Assembly: GCF_002355595.1 (NCBI RefSeq)
Contig: NZ_AP017422.1
Span: 1,240,001 to 1,304,000 of the forward strand
Direction: 5' to 3'
DNA: 64,000 bases
From: Filimonas lacunae
GTDB taxonomy: Bacteria > Bacteroidota > Bacteroidia > Chitinophagales > Chitinophagaceae
Shown here: positions 9,096 to 18,360 of the stretch, in pieces
Layout of the letters: each line of letters opens with the position of its first letter
How positions within the stretch are numbered: position 1 is the first letter of the stretch
Translations under genes and position numbers: made by a program
The notes under the pieces: generated by a model
What the model saw: the letters and a program-made list of their open reading frames with translations, nothing else
Databases searched by the model: none
What the model was told of the DNA's origin: nothing

Positions 9096-9316
9096 AGGGG
9101 AGCGGGGAAATATCGAACTTTTTGGAGGATTTTGAGGAGATCTGCAAGATGCTGAATCTATAGAATGATATGTTAATAAGCTTTTTGAGGGGTTTATCGA
9201 AGTTGTTTAGGTTTACGGCGTTAATATTACCTAACCAGGGATGTGCAAATTCGCTGTTATTAAGGTAATGTCCCAATAAAGGGAGGAAGCGTTTTTACAT
9301 GTACCTGTTCGTTAAT

Positions 9317-9324
9317 TATATTTG
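9317..9324 (+). promoter_or_regulatory. Possible -7 promoter element
   Basis: TATATTTG matches the Bacteroidetes -7 consensus TAnnTTTG and lies 25 bases before the ATG at 9350. No good -33 TTTG is seen at the right distance. Confidence 0.4.
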
Positions 9325-9349
9325 GACTTATTCATAAATGCATATTATC

Positions 9350-10015
9350 ATGAAATTTAAAATCCTTGCATTTAGCCTTTTTTTTACTTCTACTCTATTG
9401 GCGCAGAATATTGAGTTGACTAAAGAAAATACAGAAAGCTGTCAGGTTGGCTTTTCTTTTGAAAAATCAATGGGAAAAGGAGTGGTAAGGGTTGTAAAAG
9501 ATTCTTTAGTAAAGGGGGCGGATGAACCTACTTATGTGAAAATAAAAGGGGTAGAATTGAAAAACGGTGTAATTGAATTTGAGTTACTAAGCAGATTGCT
9601 GCCAGGAGCTTCAGATTCTGCACGAGGTTTTATAGGTATTGCTTTTAGGATAGCGCAGGATAACAAGCAATTTGAAAGCTTTTATCTCAGGCCGGCAAAT
9701 GCCCGGGTATTAAATCAGATCAGGCGTAATCATTCTACACAATATTTCTCCTATCCGGATTATAAGTTTGACAGGTTGCGCAGAGAAGCACCTGAAAAAT
9801 ATGAATCTTATGCTGATATGGAGTTGGATAAATGGATTCGGGTAAAAGTGTTTATTCAGAATGCGCAGGCAATGCTTTACTTAAATGGCCAACTGCAGCC
9901 TGCACTTGTGGTGAACGATCTGAAACTAGGAGGAGATGTTGCAGGGGGCATTGGATTTTGGGTAGAAAACGGAACTGAAGGTTTTTTCAGAAATTTATCA
10001 GTTTCTAAATTATAA
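9350..10015 (+). CDS. Secreted DUF1080-like (concanavalin-fold) protein
   Basis: The ATG at 9350 starts a signal peptide (MKFKILAFSLFFTSTLLAQ); an ATG 12 bases earlier is less likely. The mature domain resembles DUF1080 / GH16-like jelly rolls: ARGFIGIAFRI, QFESFYLRPAN, DKWIRVKVFIQNAQAMLYLNGQ and GGIGFWVENGTEGFFRNLSV. That fold binds or cleaves glycans or acts as a lectin-like module, but no catalytic residues can be assigned here. A strong terminator follows, so it is probably monocistronic. Confidence 0.7.
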   Translation: MKFKILAFSLFFTSTLLAQNIELTKENTESCQVGFSFEKSMGKGVVRVVKDSLVKGADEPTYVKIKGVELKNGVIEFELLSRLLPGASDSARGFIGIAFRIAQDNKQFESFYLRPANARVLNQIRRNHSTQYFSYPDYKFDRLRREAPEKYESYADMELDKWIRVKVFIQNAQAMLYLNGQLQPALVVNDLKLGGDVAGGIGFWVENGTEGFFRNLSVSKL

Positions 10016-10074
10016 ATGAACAGTTTTAAAGGTCCCCATTGTTTAATGGGCACTGATACGGAATATTATAACTA

Positions 10075-10107
10075 GGCAGGAGGCTCTCAATGGCCTCCTG
10101 CCTTTTT
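10075..10107 (+). terminator. Rho-independent terminator
   Basis: GGCAGGAGGC pairs perfectly with GCCTCCTGCC around an 8-base loop, followed by five Ts. Confidence 0.85.
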
Positions 10108-10214
10108 ATGGTTTAATGTAGTCTAAAATGCTGTTATTGATTGTTTCTGTCTCTGTCTCTGTAGTTTGAAGTTATAGGATCGGCCACTCGTAACGGTGTT
10201 TCCCCTTATCGGGA

Positions 10215-11264
10215 TTATCGAACAAATGCCTTTAATACAGAGGCTATTTGCTGAATGGCAACAATAGTGGATGGTACAGGTTGAAGTGAGTTAATAATCA
10301 CAAAATCATGGATCATACCATTGTATCGCGTAGAGATCGTATAAACACCCGCTTCATCAAGCTTTCTGGCGTAGGCTTCTCCTTCATCCCGCAGTACGTC
10401 ATTCTCCTCCGTAATAACTAATGCAGGCGGCAACCCTTTTAACTGATCAGCAGAGGCCTGTAATGGTGAAGCATAAACTTCTTTTCTCTGAGCCGGATCT
10501 TTGATGTATAAATCCCAACCTTTCATCATGAGGCCCCTGGTTAAAAAACGGCCATTGGCAAATTGTTTGTATGATGCCGTGTTGAAATTGGCATCAGTGA
10601 CAGGGGATATTAACACCTGAAGTTTTAACTGAGGCCCTTTTTTTTCTTTGGCCATTAGGGCTACTACAGTAGCCATATTACCTCCTACGCTGTTGCCTGC
10701 AACTGCAAGTTTGCTGCCGTCAATCATGACTTCCTTTCCGTGTGCTGCAATCCATTTGGTGGCGGCATAGGCTTCGTTATTTTGCTGCGGATAATGTGCG
10801 TCGGGTGTTCTTGTAAAGTCAACAAATACTGCAGCTATTCCGGATTGTACAACCAAGTCGCGTAACAAAGTTTTATGGGAGTCAAAGTCGCCCATGAACC
10901 AGATACCCCCATGAAAGTACATGAATGCAGGAATATCATTTTTAACATTGGCCGGACGTACAATATGCAGTTTTACACTGAGGCCATCTTCCTGTATCAT
11001 CTTTTCTGTTATTTCAACCCCCGAAATATCTGGCTTGTCACCAACGGAAGTGGCATACGCATAGGTTGCCCTGGCTTTGTCAATTGGCATTTGCTCAACC
11101 GGCATAGGGGTGGCGGCATTTACTGCTTTCAGAAATCCTTTAACATGGCTTTCGACGTTTGGATCTTTTGCAGGGTCAATTACCTGTGCCATAGTATTCG
11201 TGTTGAAAGCTGTAGCCGACATTACAGTAGCTACAGAAAGTAATTTTTTGAGTGAACGTTTCAT
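10215..11264 (-). CDS. Secreted alpha/beta hydrolase, HSL (family IV) esterase type
   Basis: After a signal peptide (MKRSLKKLLSVATVMSATAF, ending TMAQ) comes a GDXG/HSL-type hydrolase. The oxyanion motif is HGG (YFHGGIWFMGD), the nucleophile elbow is GNSVGG (GDSAGG in most relatives), the acid is the Asp in EENDVLRDEGEAYA and the base is the His in MIHDFVI. Enzymes of this family hydrolyse short-chain esters or amides; the substrate is unknown. The signal peptide places it in the periplasm or outside. A TACTTTTG -7-like element lies about 85 bases upstream (11348-11355, minus strand). Confidence 0.85.
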   Translation of the reverse strand: MKRSLKKLLSVATVMSATAFNTNTMAQVIDPAKDPNVESHVKGFLKAVNAATPMPVEQMPIDKARATYAYATSVGDKPDISGVEITEKMIQEDGLSVKLHIVRPANVKNDIPAFMYFHGGIWFMGDFDSHKTLLRDLVVQSGIAAVFVDFTRTPDAHYPQQNNEAYAATKWIAAHGKEVMIDGSKLAVAGNSVGGNMATVVALMAKEKKGPQLKLQVLISPVTDANFNTASYKQFANGRFLTRGLMMKGWDLYIKDPAQRKEVYASPLQASADQLKGLPPALVITEENDVLRDEGEAYARKLDEAGVYTISTRYNGMIHDFVIINSLQPVPSTIVAIQQIASVLKAFVR

Positions 11265-11347
11265 AATTTTTTAAGTTTGACAACAGCCTTATTTTTTACT
11301 GAAGGCAGTTAATTTGAAAGAAGTATGTTGCTATTCTTTTTCTTACA

Positions 11348-11355
11348 CAAAAGTA
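11348..11355 (-). promoter_or_regulatory. Possible -7 element for the esterase gene
   Basis: On the minus strand the bases read TACTTTTG, matching TAnnTTTG. No -33 element is seen at the right distance. Confidence 0.3.
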
Positions 11356-11460
11356 GATGGGGTGTATGGCAGTCTTTTAACACGAATTTCCGTTTTACTA
11401 ACACTTATTTCCCTGATAGTCCTTCACAGTTTGAGTGGAGATAAGCAGGCTTGTTTTCCT

Positions 11461-11739
11461 TCATCGAGCCAATTGAACAATATCTTTTACTTCAATATTG
11501 AATGATGCATGCCCCACACTACATACTACAATCATAGCTCGTCCCAGCTCTTGCAGGGTGCAAAATCCTTTTGGGTACAGCCATCTTCCCAGCGGGAAAA
11601 ACCATTTGATAAAACGATAAAAACCGTGCGTATGTGTAAGGCCTTTTGTTGGCGTCAATAAGAAGGGACGGAATGCATAAAAAGATGAGAAGCGGAGCTT
11701 TTGTAAATCATTTTCAGTCTCACCCTTTACCCTGGCCAT
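11461..11739 (-). pseudogene. C-terminal fragment of an NAD-dependent epimerase/dehydratase-like protein
   Basis: The 92 residues read ARVKGETENDLQKLRFSSFY, then FRPFLLTPTKG, FIKWFFPLGRWLYP, GFCTLQELGRAMI and EVKDIVQLAR. This is the typical tail of short-chain NAD(P)-binding epimerase-like proteins (RVKGKTEN...FRPGF..PTKG...). The Rossmann nucleotide-binding half (GxxGxxG), which should be about 120 residues upstream, is missing. The ATG with a weak SD at 11739 could allow translation of the stub. I read it as a decayed gene whose 5' part was lost when the neighbouring TetR-efflux block was joined. Confidence 0.65.
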
Positions 11740-11892
11740 ATTGTTTTTCCTGCTTAATAAAACAATTTATTCTAACACTTATTTACGAAACATGAGCTTA
11801 TTATCATCCATTTAGAAAAGATATGGCTTCATTTTATTGGATTACGAAAGATGTGTAGTAAGATCTTGCTTGTTACTATTTTTTTTTTTTTT

Positions 11893-11934
11893 TGAACGGT
11901 GTTTAAATAATGTTTGTTTATTAAACGCTGTTCA
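11893..11934. promoter_or_regulatory. TetR operator (imperfect 42-bp palindrome)
   Basis: TGAACGGTGTTTAA on the left is mirrored by TTAAACGCTGTTCA on the right around a short AT-rich centre. It covers the -33 element of the promoter at 11913-11943, so a TetR bound here would block polymerase. It lies directly before the tetR-tolC-hlyD-RND genes. Confidence 0.75.
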
Positions 11935-11943
11935 ATATCTTTG
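11913..11943 (+). promoter_or_regulatory. Promoter of the tetR-efflux operon
   Basis: TTTG (11913-11916) and TATCTTTG (11936-11943) are separated by 19 bases, an exact match to the Bacteroidetes -33/-7 arrangement. The tetR ATG follows at 11966. A run of 14 Ts lies just upstream (11880-11893). Confidence 0.8.
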
Positions 11944-11965
11944 TGTGGAAATTAAAGTAATTCCC

Positions 11966-12571
11966 ATGGGTATATCGGAAAGGAAGCAGAAAGAGAAACT
12001 GGAGATGGCCAAGCTTATACTGGATGCTGCCCGAAAGGTGTTCCTGGAAAAAGGGTATGAGCAAACCAGTATACGGAACATTGCAAATGAGATCAATTAT
12101 AGCCCTGGCTCCCTTTACTTTTATTTTAAAGACAAATCTGAAATTTTCCACGAATTACATAAAGAGGGCTTTCGCCTGTTAATGAGCCGCATGGCGGTAT
12201 TGGCAAAAGTAGCAGACCCTTTTGAGCGTTTAAAAGCGATTGGGCTAAATTTTATAGAATTTGCCCAGCAACACCGGGATTATTATAACCTGATGTTTAT
12301 TGTAGAAGAGCCGGTTAATCCTGCAGTGGAGGGATTTAAGATAGCACAGGAGGCTATTAGTTTCCTGGCAGGAGTATTAACGGAGTGCCAGGCCAAGGGG
12401 CGTTTTACAGGCATGGATATTGAATACCTCACGTTTATGGTATTGTCGGCTATACATGGCATCTGCGCGCTTTTTTGTAAAGACCGTACCAGCAGTTTCG
12501 TAAGTAAAACCAACGAAGAACTGATGCAGCACGGCTACGAATGCTTTGTAGCGCTGCTGGAAAAGGGGTAA
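11966..12571 (+). CDS. TetR/AcrR-family repressor of the efflux operon
   Basis: The ATG at 11966 (MGISERKQKEKLEMAKLILD) is preferred over the upstream in-frame ATG at 11837, because the latter would run through the operator, the poly-T tract and the promoter. The N-terminal HTH is typical: AARKVFLEKGYEQTSIRNIA, then YSPGSLYFYFKDKSEIFHEL. The C-terminal ligand-binding domain is helical (about residues 70-200). It probably represses its own operon through the palindrome at 11893-11934. tolC follows 54 bases downstream. Confidence 0.9.
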   Translation: MGISERKQKEKLEMAKLILDAARKVFLEKGYEQTSIRNIANEINYSPGSLYFYFKDKSEIFHELHKEGFRLLMSRMAVLAKVADPFERLKAIGLNFIEFAQQHRDYYNLMFIVEEPVNPAVEGFKIAQEAISFLAGVLTECQAKGRFTGMDIEYLTFMVLSAIHGICALFCKDRTSSFVSKTNEELMQHGYECFVALLEKG

Positions 12572-12625
12572 CCCTTTTTTTTATCCTGTTATTGAACACT
12601 GATCAAAAATAAAACAGCGATTGAA

Positions 12626-13987
12626 ATGAGACTGAATAAGTTTATCATTAGGGCAGCGTATGCTGGTACCTGTGGCTTGTTGTTAACAACAACTTCGAAA
12701 GCCCAAAGTTCCCTGGACAATTATATAGAGCAGGGCATTGCCTCTAACAAAAGCATACAGCAACAGGGGTTTATCCTGGAAAAAAATATCTATGCTTTAA
12801 AAGAGGCGAAGAGCCTGTTTCTTCCCAGTGTAACTTTTAATACTTCCTATACAAAAGCGCAGGGAGGGCGTACAATAGGCTTGCCTTTGGGAGATTTATT
12901 AAACAATGTGTATTCCTCTTTAAACCAGTTAACAGGTAGTCATGCTTTTCCGCAAGTGGCCAATCAGAAGGTGCTGTTAAACCCTGATAACTTTTACGAT
13001 GCACATTTCCGTACTTCTTTACCGTTGTTGAATGCTGAATTGAACTACAACAAGCGAATCAAAAGCCAGCAGCTGGATTTACAGAAAGAAGAAATACTGC
13101 TGTATAAACGGGAATTGGTAAAAGAGATTAAAACAGCTTATTACCAGTACCTGAAGGCGATGAATGCGGTGGCTATCTACCAATCTTCGCTGGAGCTGGT
13201 GAATGAAGGGTTACGTGTGAATAATGCGTTGCTAAAAAACGAGAAGGCCAACAGAACAGCTGTACTGCGTAGTGAAAACGAGGTGTCGCGTATCAATGCT
13301 TCACTTACTTCTGCTATTGCCAGCAAAGAATCTGCAAAAAATTACTTCAACTTTTTATTAAACAAAACGCTGACAGATAGCATTATCATTGATGTCTCTT
13401 TTTCGCTGCCGCCCACGCAAAACCTGTCAGACCAGGGAGTGGACAAAAGGGAAGAACTGGCTAAGTTAACAACAGCTGCTGCTATTAATAATAATGTAAC
13501 CGGGTTAGCCAAATCTTACCTCACGCCTAAAATAAGCACTTTTTTAGACCTGGGTTCGCAGGAGTTCGACTGGAAGTTTAACAGCGATAGCCGGTATTAC
13601 CTGTTTGGCGTTAGCCTGGAATGGAACCTGTTTTCTTTTGGCAGAAATACCTATAAAATAAAGCAGGCCGTAGCCGATCAAAAAAGCATAGCTGCGCAAA
13701 CGGATTATGTAAAAATACAATTGCAAACAGAACTGAGTGTACGCCAGCACGAATGGGAAAGCTCGTTAGCTCAGTACCAGGCAGCAGTTACACAGCAGCG
13801 TACTGCGCAAACATATTATGGCGATGAGATGAAACTGTATAAAGAGGGCCTTGCCATTTATATAGAGTTACTGGATGCACAGAATCAGTTAATCAATGCC
13901 CGTTTACAAACCAATATCTCTTTATACGATATGTGGATAGCGCATGCAGCTATTGAGCGCGCCACTGCCGGGTTCATCATACAATAA
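12626..13987 (+). CDS. TolC-family outer-membrane efflux protein
   Basis: The 453-residue protein has a signal peptide ending near TSKAQ and two OEP repeats of long helices plus beta strands (SLDNYIEQGIASNKSIQQQ; LNYNKRIKSQQLDLQKEE; GVSLEWNLFSFGRNTYKIKQ; KEGLAIYIELLDAQNQLINA). It forms the outer-membrane exit duct of the tripartite pump. The adaptor gene starts 24 bases downstream, and the gene order TetR-OMP-adaptor-RND supports a single drug-efflux operon. Confidence 0.92.
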   Translation: MRLNKFIIRAAYAGTCGLLLTTTSKAQSSLDNYIEQGIASNKSIQQQGFILEKNIYALKEAKSLFLPSVTFNTSYTKAQGGRTIGLPLGDLLNNVYSSLNQLTGSHAFPQVANQKVLLNPDNFYDAHFRTSLPLLNAELNYNKRIKSQQLDLQKEEILLYKRELVKEIKTAYYQYLKAMNAVAIYQSSLELVNEGLRVNNALLKNEKANRTAVLRSENEVSRINASLTSAIASKESAKNYFNFLLNKTLTDSIIIDVSFSLPPTQNLSDQGVDKREELAKLTTAAAINNNVTGLAKSYLTPKISTFLDLGSQEFDWKFNSDSRYYLFGVSLEWNLFSFGRNTYKIKQAVADQKSIAAQTDYVKIQLQTELSVRQHEWESSLAQYQAAVTQQRTAQTYYGDEMKLYKEGLAIYIELLDAQNQLINARLQTNISLYDMWIAHAAIERATAGFIIQ

Positions 13988-14011
13988 ATATTTATCATTA
14001 ATTGAATTACC

Positions 14012-15067
14012 ATGAAAAGGATTTATTTATTCTATCCATTCCTAACCATGTCTTCCATAGTATTTTTTTCCTGCGGCGAAAAAAAGGAAGGGACAAAACA
14101 AACGGGCGAATCGGATATTATTCCTGTTAAAATTGCCGCTATATCCTCCCTGTCGCTTCCCGATACTATCAATGCCACGGGGTTGGTTACTACGGAGAAT
14201 ACGGCCCAGTATTCTTTTAAAATAGGCGGGGTTATCACTAAGATATATGTAGAAGAAGGCCGTTTTTTTCATAAGGGAGATTTGCTGGCAACGTTGAACG
14301 CAACGGAAATAGGCGCAGGGTTATCTCAATCCAACCTGAATGCAGAAAAGGCGCAAAGAGATTACAACCGGGCGGTTAGTTTGTATAAAGACAGTGTATA
14401 TACATTGGAACAATTGCAAAATACCAAAACCGCTTTGGATATAGCAGAGCGGGGCAAAGAAGCAGTAGCGTTTAACGAGCGTTATTCGCGCATTTATGCA
14501 GCGGCTGATGGCTTTGTTACACAGAAGGTTGCCAACGAAGGTGAAGTGGTGGGCGCTGGAAGCCCGGTACTATTGATTAACGAAGCTGCCGGAAACAGTA
14601 ACTACTTACTGAAGGTGGGGGTAACTGACAGGGAATGGGCGGCCATTAACCTGGGACAAAAAGGTACGGTTATTCTCGATGGTTATCCCGGTCAGGCTTT
14701 TGATGCGTTTGTGTTTCGTAAGTCGCAGGCATCAGACCGGGCGGCGGGGGCCTTCCAGGTGGAGTTAAAAATCACCCTTCATAACACACAGCCTGCCGTA
14801 GGTATGTTTGGTAAAGCAGTGATTCATACCAAAAAAGCCGACAATGTAGTGGTAATACCATACGATGCCCTGGTAGAAGTGGATGGCGATAATGCCTTTG
14901 TATTTACTCCCGCCGGCAGTAACAGCGTTAAACGCAGACCTGTAGTGCTTTCCGGCTTCGATAATCACCAGGCATATGTGCTTTCCGGTATTAGCAATAC
15001 AGATACCATTGTGGTGTCTAACAGTGCGTTCCTGAATGAGCAATCCATTATTAAAATCACCCGTTAA
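14012..15067 (+). CDS. HlyD/AcrA-type periplasmic adaptor lipoprotein
   Basis: The signal peptide ends in a lipobox (SIVFFSC, Cys21). The barrel-sandwich/lipoyl part (YSFKIGGVITKIYVEEGRFF, then GDLLATLN) is interrupted by a short alpha hairpin (NLNAEKAQRDYNRAVSLYKD), and the return strand is GFVTQKVANEGEVVGAG. A beta-barrel and membrane-proximal domain follow. The hairpin is short, as in RND adaptors. It links the RND pump to TolC and is anchored in the inner membrane by lipid. Confidence 0.92.
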   Translation: MKRIYLFYPFLTMSSIVFFSCGEKKEGTKQTGESDIIPVKIAAISSLSLPDTINATGLVTTENTAQYSFKIGGVITKIYVEEGRFFHKGDLLATLNATEIGAGLSQSNLNAEKAQRDYNRAVSLYKDSVYTLEQLQNTKTALDIAERGKEAVAFNERYSRIYAAADGFVTQKVANEGEVVGAGSPVLLINEAAGNSNYLLKVGVTDREWAAINLGQKGTVILDGYPGQAFDAFVFRKSQASDRAAGAFQVELKITLHNTQPAVGMFGKAVIHTKKADNVVVIPYDALVEVDGDNAFVFTPAGSNSVKRRPVVLSGFDNHQAYVLSGISNTDTIVVSNSAFLNEQSIIKITR

Positions 15068-15079
15068 TGCTATAGCGTA

Positions 15080-18000
15080 ATGAAACTGACAAATTTTTCG
15101 GTAAAGAACTATCAATTTACGTTGGTGATTTTTCTTCTGGTAGCGGTAGTAGGGTTTCTTACCCTGTTCACCATGCCACGGTCTGAAGATCCCACTACTC
15201 ATCCGCCTGAATACCTGATAACGGTTATCTATCCCGGCACCAGTCCGCAGGATATACAAGACCAGGTGGTAAAACCCATTGAGAACAAAGTGTTCCAGAT
15301 GGATGATATAGAAAAGCTGTTAACCACTATAGAAGATGGGGTAGCGGTAATACAGCCTAAGTTTAAGTATGGGGTAGATGTAGATAATAAATACCAGGAG
15401 CTGTCTACCGAAGTAAATGCCCTGCGCAATAGCGGACTGCCTAAAGATATTCATCTGATTAAAGTAGAGAAGATATCAGCTTCTGATGTGAATATACTAC
15501 AGGTGGCCCTGGTATCAGATAATGCTTCTGTAAAGGCATTACGGGATGAAGCGGATATACTAAAAACCCGCCTGGAAAAACTGACCAAGTTAAAAAAGGT
15601 GGAGTATGCCGGTATGCCGGAACAGCAGATACGGGTGGATATACAGGTAGATAAACTGGCCCAGTTACATATACCCATGGAGTTGGTACTGGGTAGTTTG
15701 CAAAGTGAGGCGGCAGACATTCCTGGTGGTAGCATACATCTCGATACCAAGGTATTTAACGTGAAAACCAGCGGTAAATTCAAAAATGCGGAAGATGTAG
15801 CCAATACCGTTATCTATAATGGCAATAACAAAATCATCTACCTGAAAGATGTGGCGCATGTAACATACAAGGCGGAAACGGTAGCGCATATTACGCGTAT
15901 TAACGGCCATCGCTGCGTGTTGGTAAATGCGGCGCTGAAAGATGGGGTAAATATCGCTGCCGTGAAGGAAGAGTATCAGCCCATCCTGGACGATTTTGCC
16001 GGCAGTTTGCCTGCTAATATCAGTATGATTAAAAACTTTGACCAGGCCAATATGGTATCGCAACGGCTGGGGCATTTAGGATTTGATTTTACACTGGCTA
16101 TTGTACTGGTGCTGATTACTTTATTGCCACTGGGCATCAGGGCATCCCTGATTGTGATGATTGCTATTCCTTTATCGCTGGCGCTTGGTTTAATTACCAT
16201 GAACCTGTTTGGTTTTTCCTTAAACCAGTTAAGCATTGTAGGGCTGGTGGTAGCGCTCGGTTTGTTGGTGGATGATAGTATTGTAGTGGTAGAGAATATA
16301 GAGCGATGGCTGCGGGAGGGGCATTCTAAAAAAGAGGCGATATTGAAAGGAACGCAACAGATTGGCGCGGCAGTAATTGGTTGTACGGCCACCCTGATTA
16401 TCGCCTTTTTACCCCTGGCCTTTTTACCGGACACAGCGGGTGAGTTTGTGCGTAGCTTGCCCATGGCTATTATCACCAGTGTACTGGCCTCTATGGTGGT
16501 GGCATTAACATTGGTACCTTTTTTAGGCAGCCGTATGTTAAAAACACATGCGCACGGCGAGGGTAATATTTTTTTACGCTACCTGCAAAAATTGCTCACC
16601 TGGTCTTACAAGCGTATTATGCCTGCGGCATTGAAGTGGCCTAAATTAACCATCCTGGTTTCTATAGCTATCAGTATGGCCGGGTTCATGCTTTTTTCAA
16701 AAACAGGTTTCAAATTGTTTCCTACTTCTGAAAAGCCTATGTTTTTGGTGAATCTGAAAATGCCGCTACAGGCCAATATAGAAGAAAGCAACCGTGCGGC
16801 AAAACTGGTAGAAGCTGAATTAAGCAAGCACAAGGAAATTACTTATTATACTACCAACGTGGGTAAGGGAAACCCGCAGATTTATTACAACGTTCACCAA
16901 CAGGATATTAAACCAGACTTTGCGCAGGTATTGGTGCAATTGGCCGATCATGCCACGCCTGTTGAAAAAACAGAACTGATAAAAGAGCTGCGTGGCAGGT
17001 TTGTGAACTTCCCTTATGCGAAAGTGGAAGTGAAAGATTTTGAACAGGGACCACCCATTGAAGCAAATATCGTTATCAGGTTGTTTGGCGAAGACCTGAC
17101 AGTATTGAGAGGACTTTCTTTCCAGGTAGACAGTTTGTTACGTAAACATCCCGGTACGGTGTATGTGAATAATGAATTGAATACGTATAAAACAGATATC
17201 AGAATTGTTATCAATAAAGAAAAGGCCCGCACGCTGGGCTTGTTTACCGGGGATATTGATAAGATGGTACGGCTGGCAGTTTCCGGTTTACCGGTGGGTG
17301 ATTATATTGATGACCGTGGCGACTCCCGTAATGTCATTGTAACGGTAAGCAGGGATAAGTATGCCAACCTGGATGCCTTTAAAAACCTGTATGTAAATAA
17401 TGTGAATGGAGTGCCCATTGCCTTAAACCAGGTAGCTACCATTTCATTTGAAACCTCACCAACAGCCATCAATCACTTTAACAAATCCAGGTTTGTGAAA
17501 GTGACCTCATTAACTAAAGAGCATGTGTTGGCCAATGATGTGTTAAAAGATATTATACCCCAACTGGATAAATTGAAAATGCCGCGCGGGTATTATTATA
17601 AGTTGTCAGGCGAAAAAGAAACCGAAGGCGATACCCTGGGCGGCAATTTCCTGTCAGTGATTCTGTTGAGTAATTTCTTGTTTGTAGGTATCCTGCTGTT
17701 ACAATTTAAAACCTTTAAAGGAATTATTATTGTGCTGTCTATTATTCCATTAGGCATATTCGGTGGTGTAGCGGCGCTGTTAATGACGGGCTATCCCGTA
17801 TCGTTGGTGTCTATCATAGGCTTTATCGGGCTTTCCGGCATCCAGGTGAAAAACTCGTTGTTACTGGTTGATTTTACCAACCAGCTGCGGTTACAGGGGT
17901 ATAGTATCGATAAAGCGATTGGCATTGCAGGCGAAACACGGTTTTTACCGGTGGTACTTACTTCCATTACCGCTATCTGTGGTTTAATACCGCTGGCCTT

Positions 18001-18184
18001 TAACCCCAATCCGCAAATTGCACCATTGGCTATAGTATTAATTGGTGGCTTAATCAGCTCCACCATTTTATCCCGGATTGTTACACCGGTGATGTATAAA
18101 CTAATTCCACCGAACCTGGAAAATAACGATGGCTATGTGGAGGGTGGTGAAATAAAGCCAGATGTAGATATACAGCATGCATAG
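15080..18184 (+). CDS. RND-family efflux pump (AcrB/HAE type)
   Basis: The 1034 residues show the RND layout: TM1 near residue 15, a large periplasmic loop (PGTSPQDIQDQVVKPIENKV), TM2-6 with the proton-relay motif GLLVDDSIVVVENIERWL in TM4, TM7 near 535, a second loop, and TM8-12 (GFIGLSGIQVKNSLLLVDF). Twelve membrane helices and full length suggest an intact proton-driven exporter. It starts 12 bases after the adaptor and ends the operon. Multidrug, dye or detergent substrates are likely but not shown by sequence. Confidence 0.95.
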   Translation: MKLTNFSVKNYQFTLVIFLLVAVVGFLTLFTMPRSEDPTTHPPEYLITVIYPGTSPQDIQDQVVKPIENKVFQMDDIEKLLTTIEDGVAVIQPKFKYGVDVDNKYQELSTEVNALRNSGLPKDIHLIKVEKISASDVNILQVALVSDNASVKALRDEADILKTRLEKLTKLKKVEYAGMPEQQIRVDIQVDKLAQLHIPMELVLGSLQSEAADIPGGSIHLDTKVFNVKTSGKFKNAEDVANTVIYNGNNKIIYLKDVAHVTYKAETVAHITRINGHRCVLVNAALKDGVNIAAVKEEYQPILDDFAGSLPANISMIKNFDQANMVSQRLGHLGFDFTLAIVLVLITLLPLGIRASLIVMIAIPLSLALGLITMNLFGFSLNQLSIVGLVVALGLLVDDSIVVVENIERWLREGHSKKEAILKGTQQIGAAVIGCTATLIIAFLPLAFLPDTAGEFVRSLPMAIITSVLASMVVALTLVPFLGSRMLKTHAHGEGNIFLRYLQKLLTWSYKRIMPAALKWPKLTILVSIAISMAGFMLFSKTGFKLFPTSEKPMFLVNLKMPLQANIEESNRAAKLVEAELSKHKEITYYTTNVGKGNPQIYYNVHQQDIKPDFAQVLVQLADHATPVEKTELIKELRGRFVNFPYAKVEVKDFEQGPPIEANIVIRLFGEDLTVLRGLSFQVDSLLRKHPGTVYVNNELNTYKTDIRIVINKEKARTLGLFTGDIDKMVRLAVSGLPVGDYIDDRGDSRNVIVTVSRDKYANLDAFKNLYVNNVNGVPIALNQVATISFETSPTAINHFNKSRFVKVTSLTKEHVLANDVLKDIIPQLDKLKMPRGYYYKLSGEKETEGDTLGGNFLSVILLSNFLFVGILLLQFKTFKGIIIVLSIIPLGIFGGVAALLMTGYPVSLVSIIGFIGLSGIQVKNSLLLVDFTNQLRLQGYSIDKAIGIAGETRFLPVVLTSITAICGLIPLAFNPNPQIAPLAIVLIGGLISSTILSRIVTPVMYKLIPPNLENNDGYVEGGEIKPDVDIQHA

Positions 18185-18360
18185 GGAATGCATAAGAATA
18201 GCTGGGCTAAGTAATGCTTTTCAATATACATTGGACGGCTAACTGAAACAAAAAGGCTAATAGAGGGGCGCTGCGGACGTGTGGAAGGTGAGCGTTGTTG
18301 AAATGCCGTCAGTGGCCTCTCTATCTTTCATAAAGTCATATCTCTTTTAATAAGTAGCAT

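Larger units (their letters stand above)
8897..9349. other. Non-coding stretch with a duplicated fragment
   Basis: No gene is supported. The stretch holds the left copy of a 77-bp repeat (9019-9095) including its terminator hairpin, then about 220 bases with no recognisable content, then a promoter-like TATATTTG at 9317. Confidence 0.6.

Noticed and set aside
9093-9130. Decayed tRNA after the 77-bp repeat
   Set aside because: GGAGCGGGG...TCGAAC faintly resembles the T arm of a tRNA, but no acceptor or anticodon stem can be built.
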